A DNA stretch of 64,000 bases, taken from contig JAJEKV010000002.1 of the NCBI GenBank assembly GCA_021234155.1, forward strand, positions 11,150,725 to 11,214,724, written 5' to 3'. Positions 44,125 through 55,337 of the stretch are shown here, piece after piece (within the stretch, counting starts at the first letter, position 1; every line of letters begins with the position of its first letter). Source of the stretch: Isoetes taiwanensis (taxonomy: Eukaryota; Streptophyta; Lycopodiopsida; Isoetales; Isoetaceae). Position numbers and translations under genes: made by a program. The notes beneath the pieces were generated by a model. The model made no database searches and was not told where the DNA came from. It saw nothing but the letters and a program-made list of their open reading frames with translations.

Positions 44125-44929
44125 ACAACTCATTAACGTGATCTAAGGCTAATTGATCTGTGCTCATTAGTTGTGTTCAGTTCAAGCTGATAAAATCATG
44201 AGACCAGGTATAAAAAGGCCTTGCAATCAAAACAAACAGATTTGATGGAGAAATGGAACTACAAACAGGGCAATCAAGATAGCTTGTGGGTCTACTCTAC
44301 ACTTTAAATCAAATAAAACCATAATAAACATCGAGTGTACTTGCCAGAATAACTTGCAGCTAGAACACCGCAGAATCAGTGTTAATGTCATGCTATCTGA
44401 CAGTCTATTTGTGGAGTGTATTCCTCTGGCTTTGCTCGTTCGCCGTTTGGTCTGTAATCTTCATAGAATAGTTATGGCATAAAGGGCATTTACCAGCATT
44501 TAGCAACGCAAAAAAGAATTTGCTACCTTGTTCTTCATTGGAAACTCATTAAGTAGTACATGTGCCAATGCACTAAAAGTTTTGGCTTTTGTTTTCAAAA
44601 CTAAAAGGCATGGTGGCAAAGTGTGCTGTAGGCTACTATGTTCATCATGGTGTGTAAGGTTTTTATTCCTTGGAAGAGAGGCAAAATAAAGCACGTCCCA
44701 ATGATGAGGTTTAATATTAAGCATAGATGCCACACTTCAATTCAAAGCAAGCCTAGGTTAGCCACCATGTTTTTCGTTTTCCAAAAAATGCAAACCACCT
44801 CAGTGGATAATATTAACACGTAATTCAATCCATTCTGCTCCTCCTAACTATTTTATGAGCAAGTTTTTAACTGTCTGGAATTATGTTTGAGTGTGCTGGA
44901 GATGTTCTTTTTATTCTAGAGTGATGTTC
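44125..44929. other. 3' flank of the GDSL gene, no further gene
   Basis: No supported frame. Possible poly(A) signals (AATAAA near 44,313) lie in the expected 3' UTR range. Confidence 0.45.
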
Positions 44930-44956
44930 TTATCTTATCTTATCTTATCTTATCTT
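44930..44956. repeat. Pentanucleotide microsatellite (TTATC)5
   Basis: TTATC is repeated five times, directly upstream of LINE endonuclease remnants. Confidence 0.95.
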
Positions 44957-45151
44957 TTAAAGTCGAAAAAAATCTCATGAGAATGGCATGACCCTTATGA
45001 AGGAAATGTTAGATCTACTTTGATGGAAGTAGTGGAGGATTTTTTTAGCATAAATTCCTTAGCTGCCATGAAATGCTTTCAAATTATGATATTCTGTTGT
45101 TACTGGAAACTTGGGCGCATGAGATGTTTCCTCTAACTAGTATTCAAGGTT

Positions 45152-46468
45152 TTGTTACAGTGCACTCTATTTGGAATAGAAAAGGCAGTGGGCAGAGAGG
45201 ATGGGGTTGCAAAGCCAGGAGTAGTTGATCGAGTTGCAGTGGTTAAGGTATGTGAGTATAACCAGTATTTATGGATACATATAGATGGATCAAAACCAAT
45301 CTACCTTGCAGCTGTGTATTTTGCACCAATTGAGCCTATTCCATCTAAGGTTTATGATCACACTAGACTTGATGTGAATGATCCATTTGTGCATATTGCC
45401 CGGGATGTCGTTTGTTTCCAGACCAAAGGCGCAGTTTACATTGCAGGTGACTTTAATGCAAGGATTAGTACATATCAAGCACCAATATTTGAGGAAGATT
45501 GCAATGATCTCATGCTGTTAGAGTGTCATGCCGCGGACTATGGACTAGACAGAAGCTCAGATGACAGTGTTTGTAACAAAATGGGCAAATCCCTTTTACA
45601 GACTTGTGGTGCATTGGAGTTAGTAGTTATGAACCACATTAAAAAGTTTCCAGATTCTCATAAATTTACATGTTTTCAGCATAATGGACAATCGGTTGTG
45701 GATTTGGTGTTGGGGAAATCAAACTGTGATCAATTGGTGAACTTTCGGGTCATGGATCAGCTCCCTAACTCTGACCACACTCCTTTGGAGCTTGAGCTAA
45801 TCACAGATACATGGGAGCCTCCCAAGCAAATGCTGAAAGCAACGCGATTAAGGCTGAATTATAAACTTGCAGGCACATATGCTAATGCACTTCAGAGCAT
45901 ACTCTCTAGTCATGAATGGCCATTAGAAGTAGGTGAATTTAGTAACCTTCTTATTGCTGATATACTTATGGCAGCCAGGGAGGCGTTTGGATGGACAAGG
46001 AAGAGAAATTATAAGTCCAAAAAATGGTTTGATTCAGATTGTACTAAAGCAAGGGATGCATTTAAGCAGGCAACTGATAAGATTGCCGCCTGCAAAGCAT
46101 ATCGGAAAGTGACAAAGCATAAGAAAAGGGAATGGCAAAAAGTACGAACCCGAAAACTCATTTCTGATTTGGAACTAGACCCAAAAACATTCTGGCGCCA
46201 AACTAAGCAGCACCCTATCATTGGAGACTTCTCAGAGCAAGACCTTTTGGGACTAGTGAAAAAGTTATATATTGTAGATGGTTGCAGATCAATGGCTAAA
46301 GCTGGGACAGTTCAGGAAGGCATTTTTAACAGAGGGGATGTTGAAGATGCTCTCAAAAATATGAAAAATGGTAAGGCACCGGACAATTTGGGGCTCGGAC
46401 TGAGTTATGTAAATGGGGTAATGAGGAGCTCTATGAGAAAATTGCACAGGTTTGTAATTTGGCGCTGA
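45152..46468 (+). pseudogene. LINE endonuclease and linker
   Basis: 438-codon frame. The APE-type endonuclease nicks target DNA to prime reverse transcription. Visible motifs are IYLAAVYFAPIEPIPS, then VYIAGDFNAR near residue 105, FTCFQHNGQSVVDLVLGKSN and SDHTPLELELI near residue 210 with the active-site His. A basic region then leads toward RT with MKNGKAPDN, after which the frame is lost. The N-terminus of the domain lies upstream in another frame. The methionine at 45,152 is not the original start. Confidence 0.88.
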
Positions 46469-47303
46469 TTGAAGGAACTTTCCCTGAATCATGGACCATC
46501 AGCAGGGTAGTTCCAATCTATAAAACTGGTGACAGAAATATGGTTAGCAACTATAGAACAGTCTTGGTGGGAAATATCCTAGCTAAGATTTTTGCATCTA
46601 TGGTGGAAAGGAAAATTTTACGCTGGGCTGATCAAAAAAATGTGAGAGCAACGTGTCAAGCTGGATTTCGTGCAGGTTACTCTACCATAGATCACCTGGT
46701 AACTCTGCGCATCATAACTGAGTCTGCAAAAGGGCGAGGAAACAAGGTATTTTGTGCTTTTGTTGACCTTACTAAAGCCTTTGACAGGGTGGAAAGAGGA
46801 AAGTTGCAAGATAGAATGGAATTCTTGGGAGTTCCAACAGAGTTACAAGAGGCAGTAACATGTTTGTATCAGCGTGTCCTTGTGGAGCTTTCTTTCCCAT
46901 TTGATAAAAAGCATAAGATCCATAGCACATTAGGGGTAAAGCAGGCTGCCCATGCTCTCCATTGTTGTTTGGATTATTTATAGATGAGGTAGAGCAGTGG
47001 TTATATTCCCACGGAGGCATTGGTTATATTGTTCAGTTGCTCCTTTTTGCTGATGATATTGTTCTCATATCAAGAACAATAGAAGGTCTACAAACGCACC
47101 TGGATGCCTTGCAAGCATTTTACACAGCTCGTGGCATCTGTATTAATAAGGAGAAGACCAAAGTAATAGGTGTGCTAGATGGAGAACCTTTGGAGGTAGT
47201 GAAAGCATATAAGTATCTAGGAGTTGAGGTAAGCGACAATTATAAATGGAATTTGGCCGCTACCAAAAGGCATGTTGGTGGATTAGAGCATTGTATGGCA
47301 TGA
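46459..47303 (+). pseudogene. LINE reverse transcriptase
   Basis: Fingers: GTFPESWTISRVVPIYKTGD and NYRTVLVGNILAKIFASMVE. Palm: VFCAFVDLTKAFDRVERGKL with the first catalytic Asp. The GVRQG region is mutated and frame-broken near 46,940. The palm resumes as GLFIDEVEQWLYSHGG, and the active site FADDIVLIS is at about 47,047-47,073. YKYLGVEVS closes the domain. It is inactive because of the break. Confidence 0.9.
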
Positions 47304-48193
47304 TGCGTATTCGTAAGGAAAGGAATTTTGAACACTGGAATCTTAAGAAATTGCTATTTGGTGTTTTGGTGAAGCCAGTCATGTTGTATGGCTGCCCAGT
47401 TTGGGCTCCAGGATTGTCAAAATCGGAATGGACTTGCATTGAAAGGGTGCAAAAACAATTTCTGGCATTCGAGCTTGGTGTTAAAATCCAGACACCATAC
47501 AAAATGATGTTGGCTGAGGTCGGGTTTATGCCCATAGAAGCTGAAGCAGTTAGTCAAACACTGCATTATTTAAATAGAGTGTTGAATATGGACTCAGATA
47601 GACTCCTTAAACGGGCTTTACATATGTCAATGCTCAAGGAAGGTGGCTTGTACCAAAAGGTGTTGGAATGGGCAAAGCTTGGGGGATTACTCCCCATAGT
47701 TGGCGGATAAATTTTCGATATAAGGGGCTTTGTTGGAGAAACATTTGTCAATAAATATTGGCATTTGACACCTGGAGAAGAGATAAAAGCGAGATTTTAT
47801 AGATCTGAGTTTAATGCTATTGTAGGGGACTCTGAGCAATCATACATGCATGCAGACTTAAGTGTTAAAGAGCGGCAATTGATTTCGCAACTGAGACTGT
47901 CATCGCATCATTTGGCCATTGAAGTAGGTAGGTGGCATCGTATTCCACGGGAATATCGCCTTTGTCCATGCTGTTTGGTACAAATTGAGAATGAGATACA
48001 TGCTTTCATTGCATGTCCTACATATGAGGATATTCGGGGGGACTTTAGAATTACATGCAGTAGCTTGCGAGAGCTTATGGAAGTTCAACCAAGGAAACTG
48101 AGTGCCTACATCAAAAAGGTATATAAGGAAAGAACAGAGATAATTGCATTTTATGATTATATGCAGGAGATGGAAGTAGCTCATGAACGTTAA
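47246..48193 (+). pseudogene. LINE C-terminal region with Cys/His motif
   Basis: 47,246-47,710 reads LVKPVMLYGCPVWAPGLSKS and further thumb/connection sequence, with a stop at 47,708. 47,765-48,193 ends in YRLCPCCLVQIENEIHAFIA and CPTYEDIR, a C-x2-C...H...C arrangement typical of such LINEs. It stops at TAA, 48,191-48,193. Confidence 0.85.
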
Positions 48194-48300
48194 TTGTGTT
48201 CGAAAATGCTTATGATGTATGACATGTACATATTGCCATATAGATCCTTGTTGGGTCTCAAAATGGCGTGATCAATAAATTATAGTTATAGTTATAGTAG

Positions 48301-48885
48301 TCTATCCCATTTAATCGATTCATACCTTGAACTTCTAAGATCTGGCAACCTCATGGTCACTGGCTTGGTTGCTATGTATTTTAATCATGCTAAAGTGAGA
48401 AAGGATGGCATCTCCAAATTTTTTCAGGAGGGCATCTTTGCTAGACTAGGATAAACACTATGAAAAAAGTGCTAAAATCCCCTGGAAAACCCCCCTCCTC
48501 ACAAAGAGGGTATATCCTAATTGGGGAAAATTAGAAGCTAACAGGGAAGATTAGTAGAAACAGTGGATTCTTAAATAAAAAAAGGGTATATCTTAATGGG
48601 GGGAATTAGTAGAAATAGGGAATTGCAAATCCATATCGGGGTATTTCCAAGAAAGGGTATTAGGTCGAAAGAGAATTTGCAAATGGATTGGGATATTTTC
48701 AAGAAAGGGGGCCTGGTTCAAAAAGGGAATTACCACATAACAAAGGAATTATAATTCAATCGAAGAAAAAGTGTACTTCCAATTAAAAGGAATTTTATGA
48801 TTGTATACTAGGTACTTGTCTTTTCGCATTTTTTAACGTTTTTAACTCCAAATAAATGAAACCTAACCAAGAAAGGGGATATTTT
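48301..48885. repeat. Spacer with interleaved short direct repeats
   Basis: No gene. GGGTATATCYTAATKGGGGRAA occurs at about 48,508 and 48,585, and TTGCAAAT(C/G)... GGGRTATTTYCAAGAAAGG at about 48,625-48,660 and 48,677-48,708. The pattern suggests a degenerate duplicated block of about 75-90 bp. Confidence 0.6.
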
Positions 48886-48941
48886 TAATTAAATAGAATA
48901 GAATAAAATAGATTTTTTATCGTCCACGGAGACCACTTGGC

Positions 48942-49405
48942 CTATGGGACCCAAACAAAAGAGAGCGAAAAGCGTATGACATCGGGGATTAAAAACCCCC
49001 CGAAGGGTTTTCGAGGAAAAACCTTAGCGTAATAAGTATCCGGGCACGTTAGGCCAATTGTATAGAGACGGTTCAATCGTCGGGGAGGACACAATTGAGT
49101 CCGTGCATCCATTACCTCCTGGAGGTATGACCCCAACAAACCCACTGAAGCCGTATTCAATAACTCATGCAACGGTTGGCCAGGCACTAGTATTCGAACA
49201 TACCGCTCTCGGATATGGGCAAACGCTGGGTAGATCTGGAGGGCATGATATTCATCCTCAATAAAATACGGTGGCAACATTGGCAAAGCCTTTCTTCCGG
49301 TGCTTCAGGAGCCCAACGCCCCTGTCTCAATGCGAAGACGATGTGCACCCGTGCGTGTGTGCGTCTAAGCATTTGCATCCCAGAGCTTGCGAAGGAAAGT
49401 AGCAT
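48942..49405 (-). pseudogene. LINE C-terminal Cys/His-rich region
   Basis: Overlapping frames read APEERLCQCCHRIL and then YFIEDEYHALQIYPAFAHIR. It is the same motif order as in the plus-strand LINE (CPCC, E-D/N-E-x-H-A, C-P), but the last Cys is Tyr here. A frameshift separates the two parts. Confidence 0.8.
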
Positions 49406-49874
49406 CTAGGTACAGCTTAAGTGCCTTGTGATCTTTCTTTGTCCGCACACACGCATCATCGTTTGCCCTGTACACTCCAAAGATGAGAACCACCGAAGCT
49501 TGCTTGTCCTTTCTTTCAAGGGCTTTCAGCGTTGGGGACCCATCGCCATGGCCAAAGCAAGGTCGAGACAAACGTGTATCACCCATAGCGACCACCTTCT
49601 GGAAGTAAATGATATGGCGTTCCAATGGAGCCCGTTGAAGGGGTAGAAAACCTGTCTCCTGGAGTAGGATCTGGTATGGTACTACTGTGGACTTTACCCC
49701 AAGGGCTCGTGCCAAGAAGGCTTTCTGCTGCTCGAGGTCATTCCAGGTGTTGAGGGATATCACCGGACCCCATACTTCTGCCCCATACAAGAGGACCGGC
49801 TCGACCAAGGCCCTAAACAAGTGTGACTGGTGGCCCCAGGCATATAACTCTGCCTTGTGGCTGTTGTTCTGCAT
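49365..49874 (-). pseudogene. LINE reverse transcriptase thumb and connection (downstream half)
   Basis: The frame reads NNSHKAELYAWGHQSHLFRA, then LVEPVLLYGAEVWGPVISLN and LLQETGFLPLQRAPLERHII, and equals part of the fragment at 1-480. Its upstream neighbour (ending GWKALYAM) is at 53,630, beyond the insertion. Confidence 0.9.
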
Positions 49875-51926
49875 GAAGCCTTATGCAATTAAATTGAGAG
49901 ATATGATGCATCTTTTCAACAACAATATAATTTCAACAACAATATAATTTCAAACGCATCTTTTCAAATTGGACATTCATATGTTTGTAGAAGAGAATTC
50001 CACACATTGTATTCATTATATCTTGGATAAATTCTCAAACTGCTTAGATACATTCTATATGCACATAGACTACAAGCTTGATCAAAATAAACTCCCATTC
50101 TTTACTTGGTCTGTAACCACCATCTGTAGTCATGTCGTTTGGCTTCACATACATGTTTCTCTATAGTTTTTTCAAGACAAAAATATAACACAAACATAAA
50201 ACATCAATGTCTATCATACATAACAAAATTAATTGCATCTGTGCTGTTTTTTTGCAAAAAAAGACTGCCTTGAATTGTAAATAGATAGTAGGTGTTCACT
50301 TATAGCAATTCATGTCTGTGATTTCGTCCCTAGTAGATAAGGATAAAATCGTCTCATTCCTTATTCTTTCATTCTAACCTTTTTAGAAGAAGCAGCATTC
50401 CATTGTACTCAACCTCTGAGCCATGACCACTTCTGCAAATGCATCCACGAGAGAGGAAGGAGACGTTGCAATCAATCATGCGATAAGTATCGAGTTTGAG
50501 TAACTTGATGGAAGAGGTCAATACAATGAAGTATTCATAATAAGGAAGGGCGAAAAAACCTAAACGACAGCCTGTTTCCCTTGTATGAGGGTGAATGATT
50601 AAGCTTAACTATGGTCAGTTATGGAGATGTTCTGCAAGGAGGAGAAGAAACCACAGACGCATCTACGGCAAAACTCAAAAAGCCACTTGTTAAGTCATGT
50701 GTCCATAGCTAGTGCATTTGGGGCTCGTTCAGGTGTGTCCGTGATCGAAGAATAGGCAAAAAAAATGGCACTTAAACAAATAGTTCTTCTTGCTTTTACG
50801 CACTGCTATATTGCATGAAAACGGAGAGGGACAAGCTACAGGTGCAATGTAAAAAAGAACAGAAAGGCCCTCCGAAAAAAGAGAACTGAGTACAAAATTA
50901 CAGGGAACGGAAAGAAGCTAATTTGGTCTGTGTTCATAAAATGGAGATTTTGGATGGATCTAAAAGGCCTAATTCAAAACCAAACGATAATATCTAAAAG
51001 AGATGGACTACAGATAACTTATCTCTCCCATTCACATAATAGCAACAAGAAAAGAAAAGCCTTCACATATTTTCAACGCCTCAACAGACAGGCCTCAAGA
51101 CAATTCACTAAACAGAAATGTGATTTACATACCTGGAGATCGATTCAAGGTCATGTACTTTGATGTAAATGTGGCATCTTCCGAGTCCCCAATGAATCTG
51201 CAATGTGATCTGTGTAAGAAAAGAAATTGACTAGATGAAGGTCAAGAATATACATTAAAAAATATACTATTTTTAGTAACATTTCAAATGGGCCAGTTCT
51301 GCACAAATCAGGAGCAGAGCCCACTAGGAAAGATAAACCTTACAACATTTTTTGCAATGGCGCATGCTTCTCCGTGGCCCTGGGTTCCTTGGCAGCTTTC
51401 GCTCCGAATCTGCGGCAGATTTGTGCGCCACATGGAAGCTTGAATCTCGGCGGCAACGGGAAAAAAATGGTCACAAAAAAGCTCGAAAAACGGAGAAGGC
51501 AGCACCAGATTCGTGCAAAAGAACATTTTTCCAGGGAAAAAAGGTAGGTCTCTCTTTTTTTGTTTGTCTTTCTTCTCTATCAAAATAAAACATTAACTAC
51601 AACATTCGATTATCCCAATGTTTATAGATCCTATCTGTGGAGCCAAGGTGATGCACTAACGTTTTCTTGGACATCATTCAACCATGCCCTTTATTTCTGT
51701 TAGGTAGCCAAATTGATGCTCAATGTTTTGTTTTGATGGGTCAACTTCTAGGATTCTTACACCAGATGAGACAACACAAATTTGATAGTTCTATAGCTAT
51801 AATTTGTAGTGTTTGATTCCATCACTATAATGGGGTGTCTCTTATTAAATTCCCCATGAAACTAAAATGAAAGCTAGTCTTATGATGGGCTTCATATAGA
51901 GGGCAAATGATGGGCTACATATAATT

Positions 51927-52076
51927 CACGGACTTGAGTCCGTGAATTAAGCTCGTGAATTAAGCTTTGCATACGATCATGCCCACCCCACATAAACAGG
52001 GGGAACATTATAGCAATTTGTAATTAAGCGACATGCCATCTAAGATTTAGGTAAAGTTCACGGACTTGAGTCCGTG
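51927..52076. repeat. Two identical 18-bp palindromes, 114 bp apart
   Basis: CACGGACTTGAGTCCGTG at 51,927-51,944 and again at 52,059-52,076. Each has 8-bp arms around TG. A degenerate version follows near 52,116. They lie inside the 3.75-kb inserted element, so they could be internal binding or folding sites. Confidence 0.9.
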
Positions 52077-53000
52077 GTCTGGTAGTGGGAATGCCAATTA
52101 AGCTTTGAGTTGATTCATGGGTTTGAGTTTTTCATTTTAGCTAGTTCACCAACTTAGGCCAAAGTGTTTATTGCCTTCATGGAATGAAACTCTAGCTTGA
52201 GGTTATGTCTAGACCTATGGTTCATATACTTGAGTCTATCTAAGTATAGACAGTCTATCTAAGTATAGACATAAGTACCAAACCAACCTCATGTGAATTG
52301 CTCGAGCAACTTGCTTATCTTGGTTAATGCTTATATATTATATGATTCTCATAGGGATGTGCTAGGGTCAGCAAAAAAACATGGCCTTAGCCAAACTTCT
52401 ACAAAACCCTCTTCTAGCTACATGATGCATTAATTTGACACCAAAAATGCCTTTGGTCCCTAGGCATACCCTACATCTGGAGACCCAGAAATCCTAACAT
52501 ATACAAACGTTGTATGGCCCTATAATGTGAACATTCTTGTATAATTCAAAGACTCGGTCCCTAGAGTTATCTATGGATTAAGTTACAAGCTATGTTTATA
52601 ACCTCTAGTTCACGGCTTGAATTTGTTTATTATGAGTATGTTTACTTGTTATTATCTCTATATGTCTAGTCTATTTAACTAAATGTGTAGGCTTAAATCA
52701 ATGATTTTCTTGCTCGCTTTTTATAGATAACACTTTTTCAATCTATATTCTTCAGCATGTTCATAAACTAAAGTGGTTTGAGCTAACTAACAACTATTGA
52801 TTGAAGTAATCTATTTAGGAAGCATGAACTAACAACTAATAATTGCGTTGTAAGACTACATACTCTATTTGAATATTACATCCTATAGTAAGGCATTACT
52901 TCAAGTTATGCTAAGGTACATGATGCATTGTAGACATATTTAACAACAATGATAAGCTCAATATATAAACAATAGATGTGTCTTTTATTAAGTTTTTGAA

Positions 53001-53028
53001 TGGATGGATGGATGGATAGATAGATAGA
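53001..53028. repeat. Tetranucleotide microsatellite (GGAT/AGAT)
   Basis: TGGATGGATGGATGGATAGA followed by TAGATAGA, inside the inserted element. Confidence 0.95.
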
Positions 53029-53629
53029 GTTTTTAATGTACGCGATAGGACACACACCCAGATGGTGCCCCGCCACTGTACATTATGACCTAGTAGTTGC
53101 AGTAAAAGAAAGAAGGACCATCGTCGATAGTGGAATCTCGGCCTAAGACTTGTTGCTTGATATCTCATAGGTATTATCCTTCTTATATATATGATTACTA
53201 GCAAAAAAAAAAATAAATTTGGAATTAGTGAGTTTTTAGTATCCCTTCTTCCGGCGACTTTCCGGCTAAACGTGGCCATAGCGTTTTTATAGAAAATAAA
53301 ATTAAGTCGTCGTCACTATTTTTATGCACCCAAGCTTGATGATCCTACTTATCTTGGGAAAAAAATTTATGAAAGCATTTTCATCTAAGAAACTTATTCT
53401 GGAAAAGAAATGCCAAAGCTTATTTTTTAAGAAAAATAGCTTAACCATATCCATCTCATAAACTATGTTTCTTCAGCTTATACATGCACAACAATCTTTT
53501 TACATGTGCAATAGAAGAATATTTTTCCTTTCCAATACATAAAGGTTCAAAGAAAAAATACTAGAACCAGTCCGTTAAACTAAAAAATGAGAAGTGGGAT
53601 TCTCTCAATTTAATTGCATAAGGCTTCAT

Positions 53630-54370
53630 GGCATATAGTGCTTTCCAACCTGCCATGACCCGCAACCTGATGGCCGCATCCCAGTGGGTGGTAGCAGAGA
53701 ACTCGATGCCCAAGTACTTGTAGGTCGGAGCCACCTCTACATCTTGTCCCTGGTAAGTGAATGAGGGAAGCCTTGGCTGCCAGGATGATGAAACTAGCAG
53801 CACCCTAGTTTTGGCCAAGTTAACTCGCATGCCAGTGAATCGGCAAAAAGTGTCAAGAGCATCCAGGTGACGTTGCATGTCCTCTGGAGTATAGGCTAGG
53901 AGGTTGACATCGTCAGCATATATGAGTTGCCGGATTGTGTGATGCATGAGATGGGCGCCCGCACCTCTGTGCTCAGAGAGCCAATCTTCCAGCTGGTCAA
54001 TGTATAGGCCAAAGAGTGTGGGAGAGGGGGCAACCCTGACACACTCCAATACTACTGATTACCGGCTGTCCTGACGATGTGATACGACCTGAGCATGCCT
54101 CGTATAGCCTATATATTGCATTCTGCAAGTCAAGGGGGGTCCCCAGCTGCCGCAGTCTGTTCCATAACTTGTCCCGGGGCACTGTGTCAAAAGCTTTTGC
54201 GAAATCCATGAAACAACAGTACAGGTTTTGTCGGTGATTCATGCTATCCTCAATCAATGTGCACAGAGTGAAGATATGATCAATGGTGGAATGCCTGGGC
54301 CGAAAGCCTGCTTGTGTGAGAGCTCGCACACCGGCCTCCACAACAACCCCAACATTTGGTCCACGGCTGA
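53630..54370 (-). pseudogene. LINE reverse transcriptase (upstream half)
   Basis: Two overlapping frames. 54,341-53,997 has LTQAGFRPRHSTIDHIFTLC, YCCFMDFAKAFDTVPRDKLW with the first catalytic Asp, and GVCQGCPLS. 54,049-53,561 has TLFGLYIDQLEDWLSEHRG and the active site YADDVNLLAYTPEDM near 53,910, then MRVNLAKTRVLLVS and YKYLGIEFS. A single frameshift near 54,030 separates them. This RT is among the better preserved ones in the window. Confidence 0.92.
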
Positions 54371-54710
54371 AAACAACAGTAAAAACAAAATACGAGTTTT
54401 TTTTTTGAAGATTTGAAAAAAACCTACATGTAGTTATATGGGGGTGTGGTTTTCCAAGGATATGCTGTAGTTTTTCTTAAGGATGGGTGGTTTCTTAAGG
54501 AGGTGTAGTCTCTTTTTTAAAGATGTGTTGTTTTCTCAAGTAGTATAGTTTTTTGAAGGGATGTTTTTTTTTAAAGCTTTTTTTAAGGTAGTGGTTTAAG
54601 GTTTTCTTAAAATCTATGTATGACCAAGTTGTCCACATGCCATTACTGCCACAAAATGGCAGCATACAAGAGCTGTATATGCTTGGCAGACTTAACTAGC
54701 ATTTGACTTC
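54371..54710. repeat. Degenerate repeats in a T/G-rich stretch
   Basis: No gene. Variants of TTTCTTAAGGATGTGTAGTTT recur four to five times between about 54,430 and 54,600. They precede the minisatellite and may belong with it to one element. Confidence 0.55.
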
Positions 54711-55335
54711 AAACATGCTACCTAGGCTCCAACATGCCAAGGTGGCTCAAACATGCCAAGGTGGCTCCAACATGGCAACTAGGCTTCAACATGCCAAGGT
54801 AGCTCAAACATGCCACATAGACTCCAACATGCCAAGGTGACTCAAACATGCCAAGGTGGCTCAAACATGACACCTAGGCTCCGACATGCCAAGGTGGCTC
54901 AAACATGCCAAGGTGGATCAAACATGCCATGCGGGATCCAACTTGTCAAGGTGGCTCAAACATGCCACCTAGGCTCCAACATGCCAAGGTGGCTCAAGCA
55001 TGCCAAGGTGGCTCCAACATGCCACCTAGGCTCCAACATGCCAAGGTGGCTCCAATATGCCACCTAGGCACAAACATGCCAAGGTGGCTCAAACATGCCA
55101 CCTAGGCTCCAACATATGCCACGTGGGCTCCAACATGCCATCTAGACTCCAACATGCCACTTAGGTCCAACGCCAAATATGCCACTTAGCTCAAACATGC
55201 CAAGGTGGTTGAAACATGCCATGTGGGCTCCAACATGCCACCTAGGCTCCAACATGCCAAGGTGGCTCAGGCATGCCACCTAGGCACCAAATGCCACCTA
55301 GGCATTCCAAGCGGTGACATGGCATGCCAACTAAG
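54711..55335. repeat. Minisatellite, 18-19 bp units (AACATGCCAAGGTGGCTC)
   Basis: About 33 units of AACATGCCAAGGTGGCTC and AACATGCCACCTAGGCTC alternate irregularly. The consensus is clear through most of the array and decays at both edges. All frames give repetitive peptides, so they are not genes. The array ends directly at the left arm of the long inverted repeat. Confidence 0.95.
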
Positions 55336-55337
55336 CA

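Larger units (their letters stand above)
45050..48300 (+). mobile_element. LINE (AP endonuclease type), decayed, nearly complete
   Basis: From 5' to 3': endonuclease, long linker, reverse transcriptase, C-terminal Cys/His-rich segment, short 3' UTR, and a tail of repeated TTATAG (AATAAATTATAGTTATAGTT at 48,272-48,291). It has at least five frame breaks. The 5' start is inside the endonuclease (DILLLLETWAHEM at about 45,086-45,125), so it is slightly 5'-truncated. The C-terminal part shares its architecture with the minus-strand LINE at 48.9-54.4 kb but is a different subfamily. Confidence 0.88.
49875..53626. mobile_element. 3.75-kb inserted element with about 30-bp terminal inverted repeats
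   Basis: The ends 49,872-49,901 and 53,601-53,630 are perfect reverse complements over 30 bp (left end CATGAAGCCTTATGCAATTA and ten more bases). They sit exactly in the LINE codon string YAM-QNN, which is uninterrupted in the related copy at about 477-483. The duplicated target is 2-3 bp (AT or CAT); the exact size is ambiguous since these bases can also be read as part of the inverted repeat. No transposase frame is visible inside, so it is a non-autonomous DNA transposon of unassigned superfamily. Confidence 0.88.
48886..54370 (-). mobile_element. LINE (minus strand), 5'-truncated and split by an insertion
   Basis: Read on the minus strand: reverse transcriptase (54,341-53,630), then the insertion (53,626-49,875), then the rest of RT/thumb and the C-terminal segment (49,874-48,942). 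A tail of repeated TATTC lies at about 48,912-48,886. Endonuclease is missing, so it is 5'-truncated, as is usual for LINE copies. It is the same family as the fragment at 1-830. Confidence 0.9.

Noticed and set aside
54810-55105. Repetitive 85- and 66-codon frames
   Set aside because: They arise from the 18-bp minisatellite, which is open in several frames. There is no evidence of coding.
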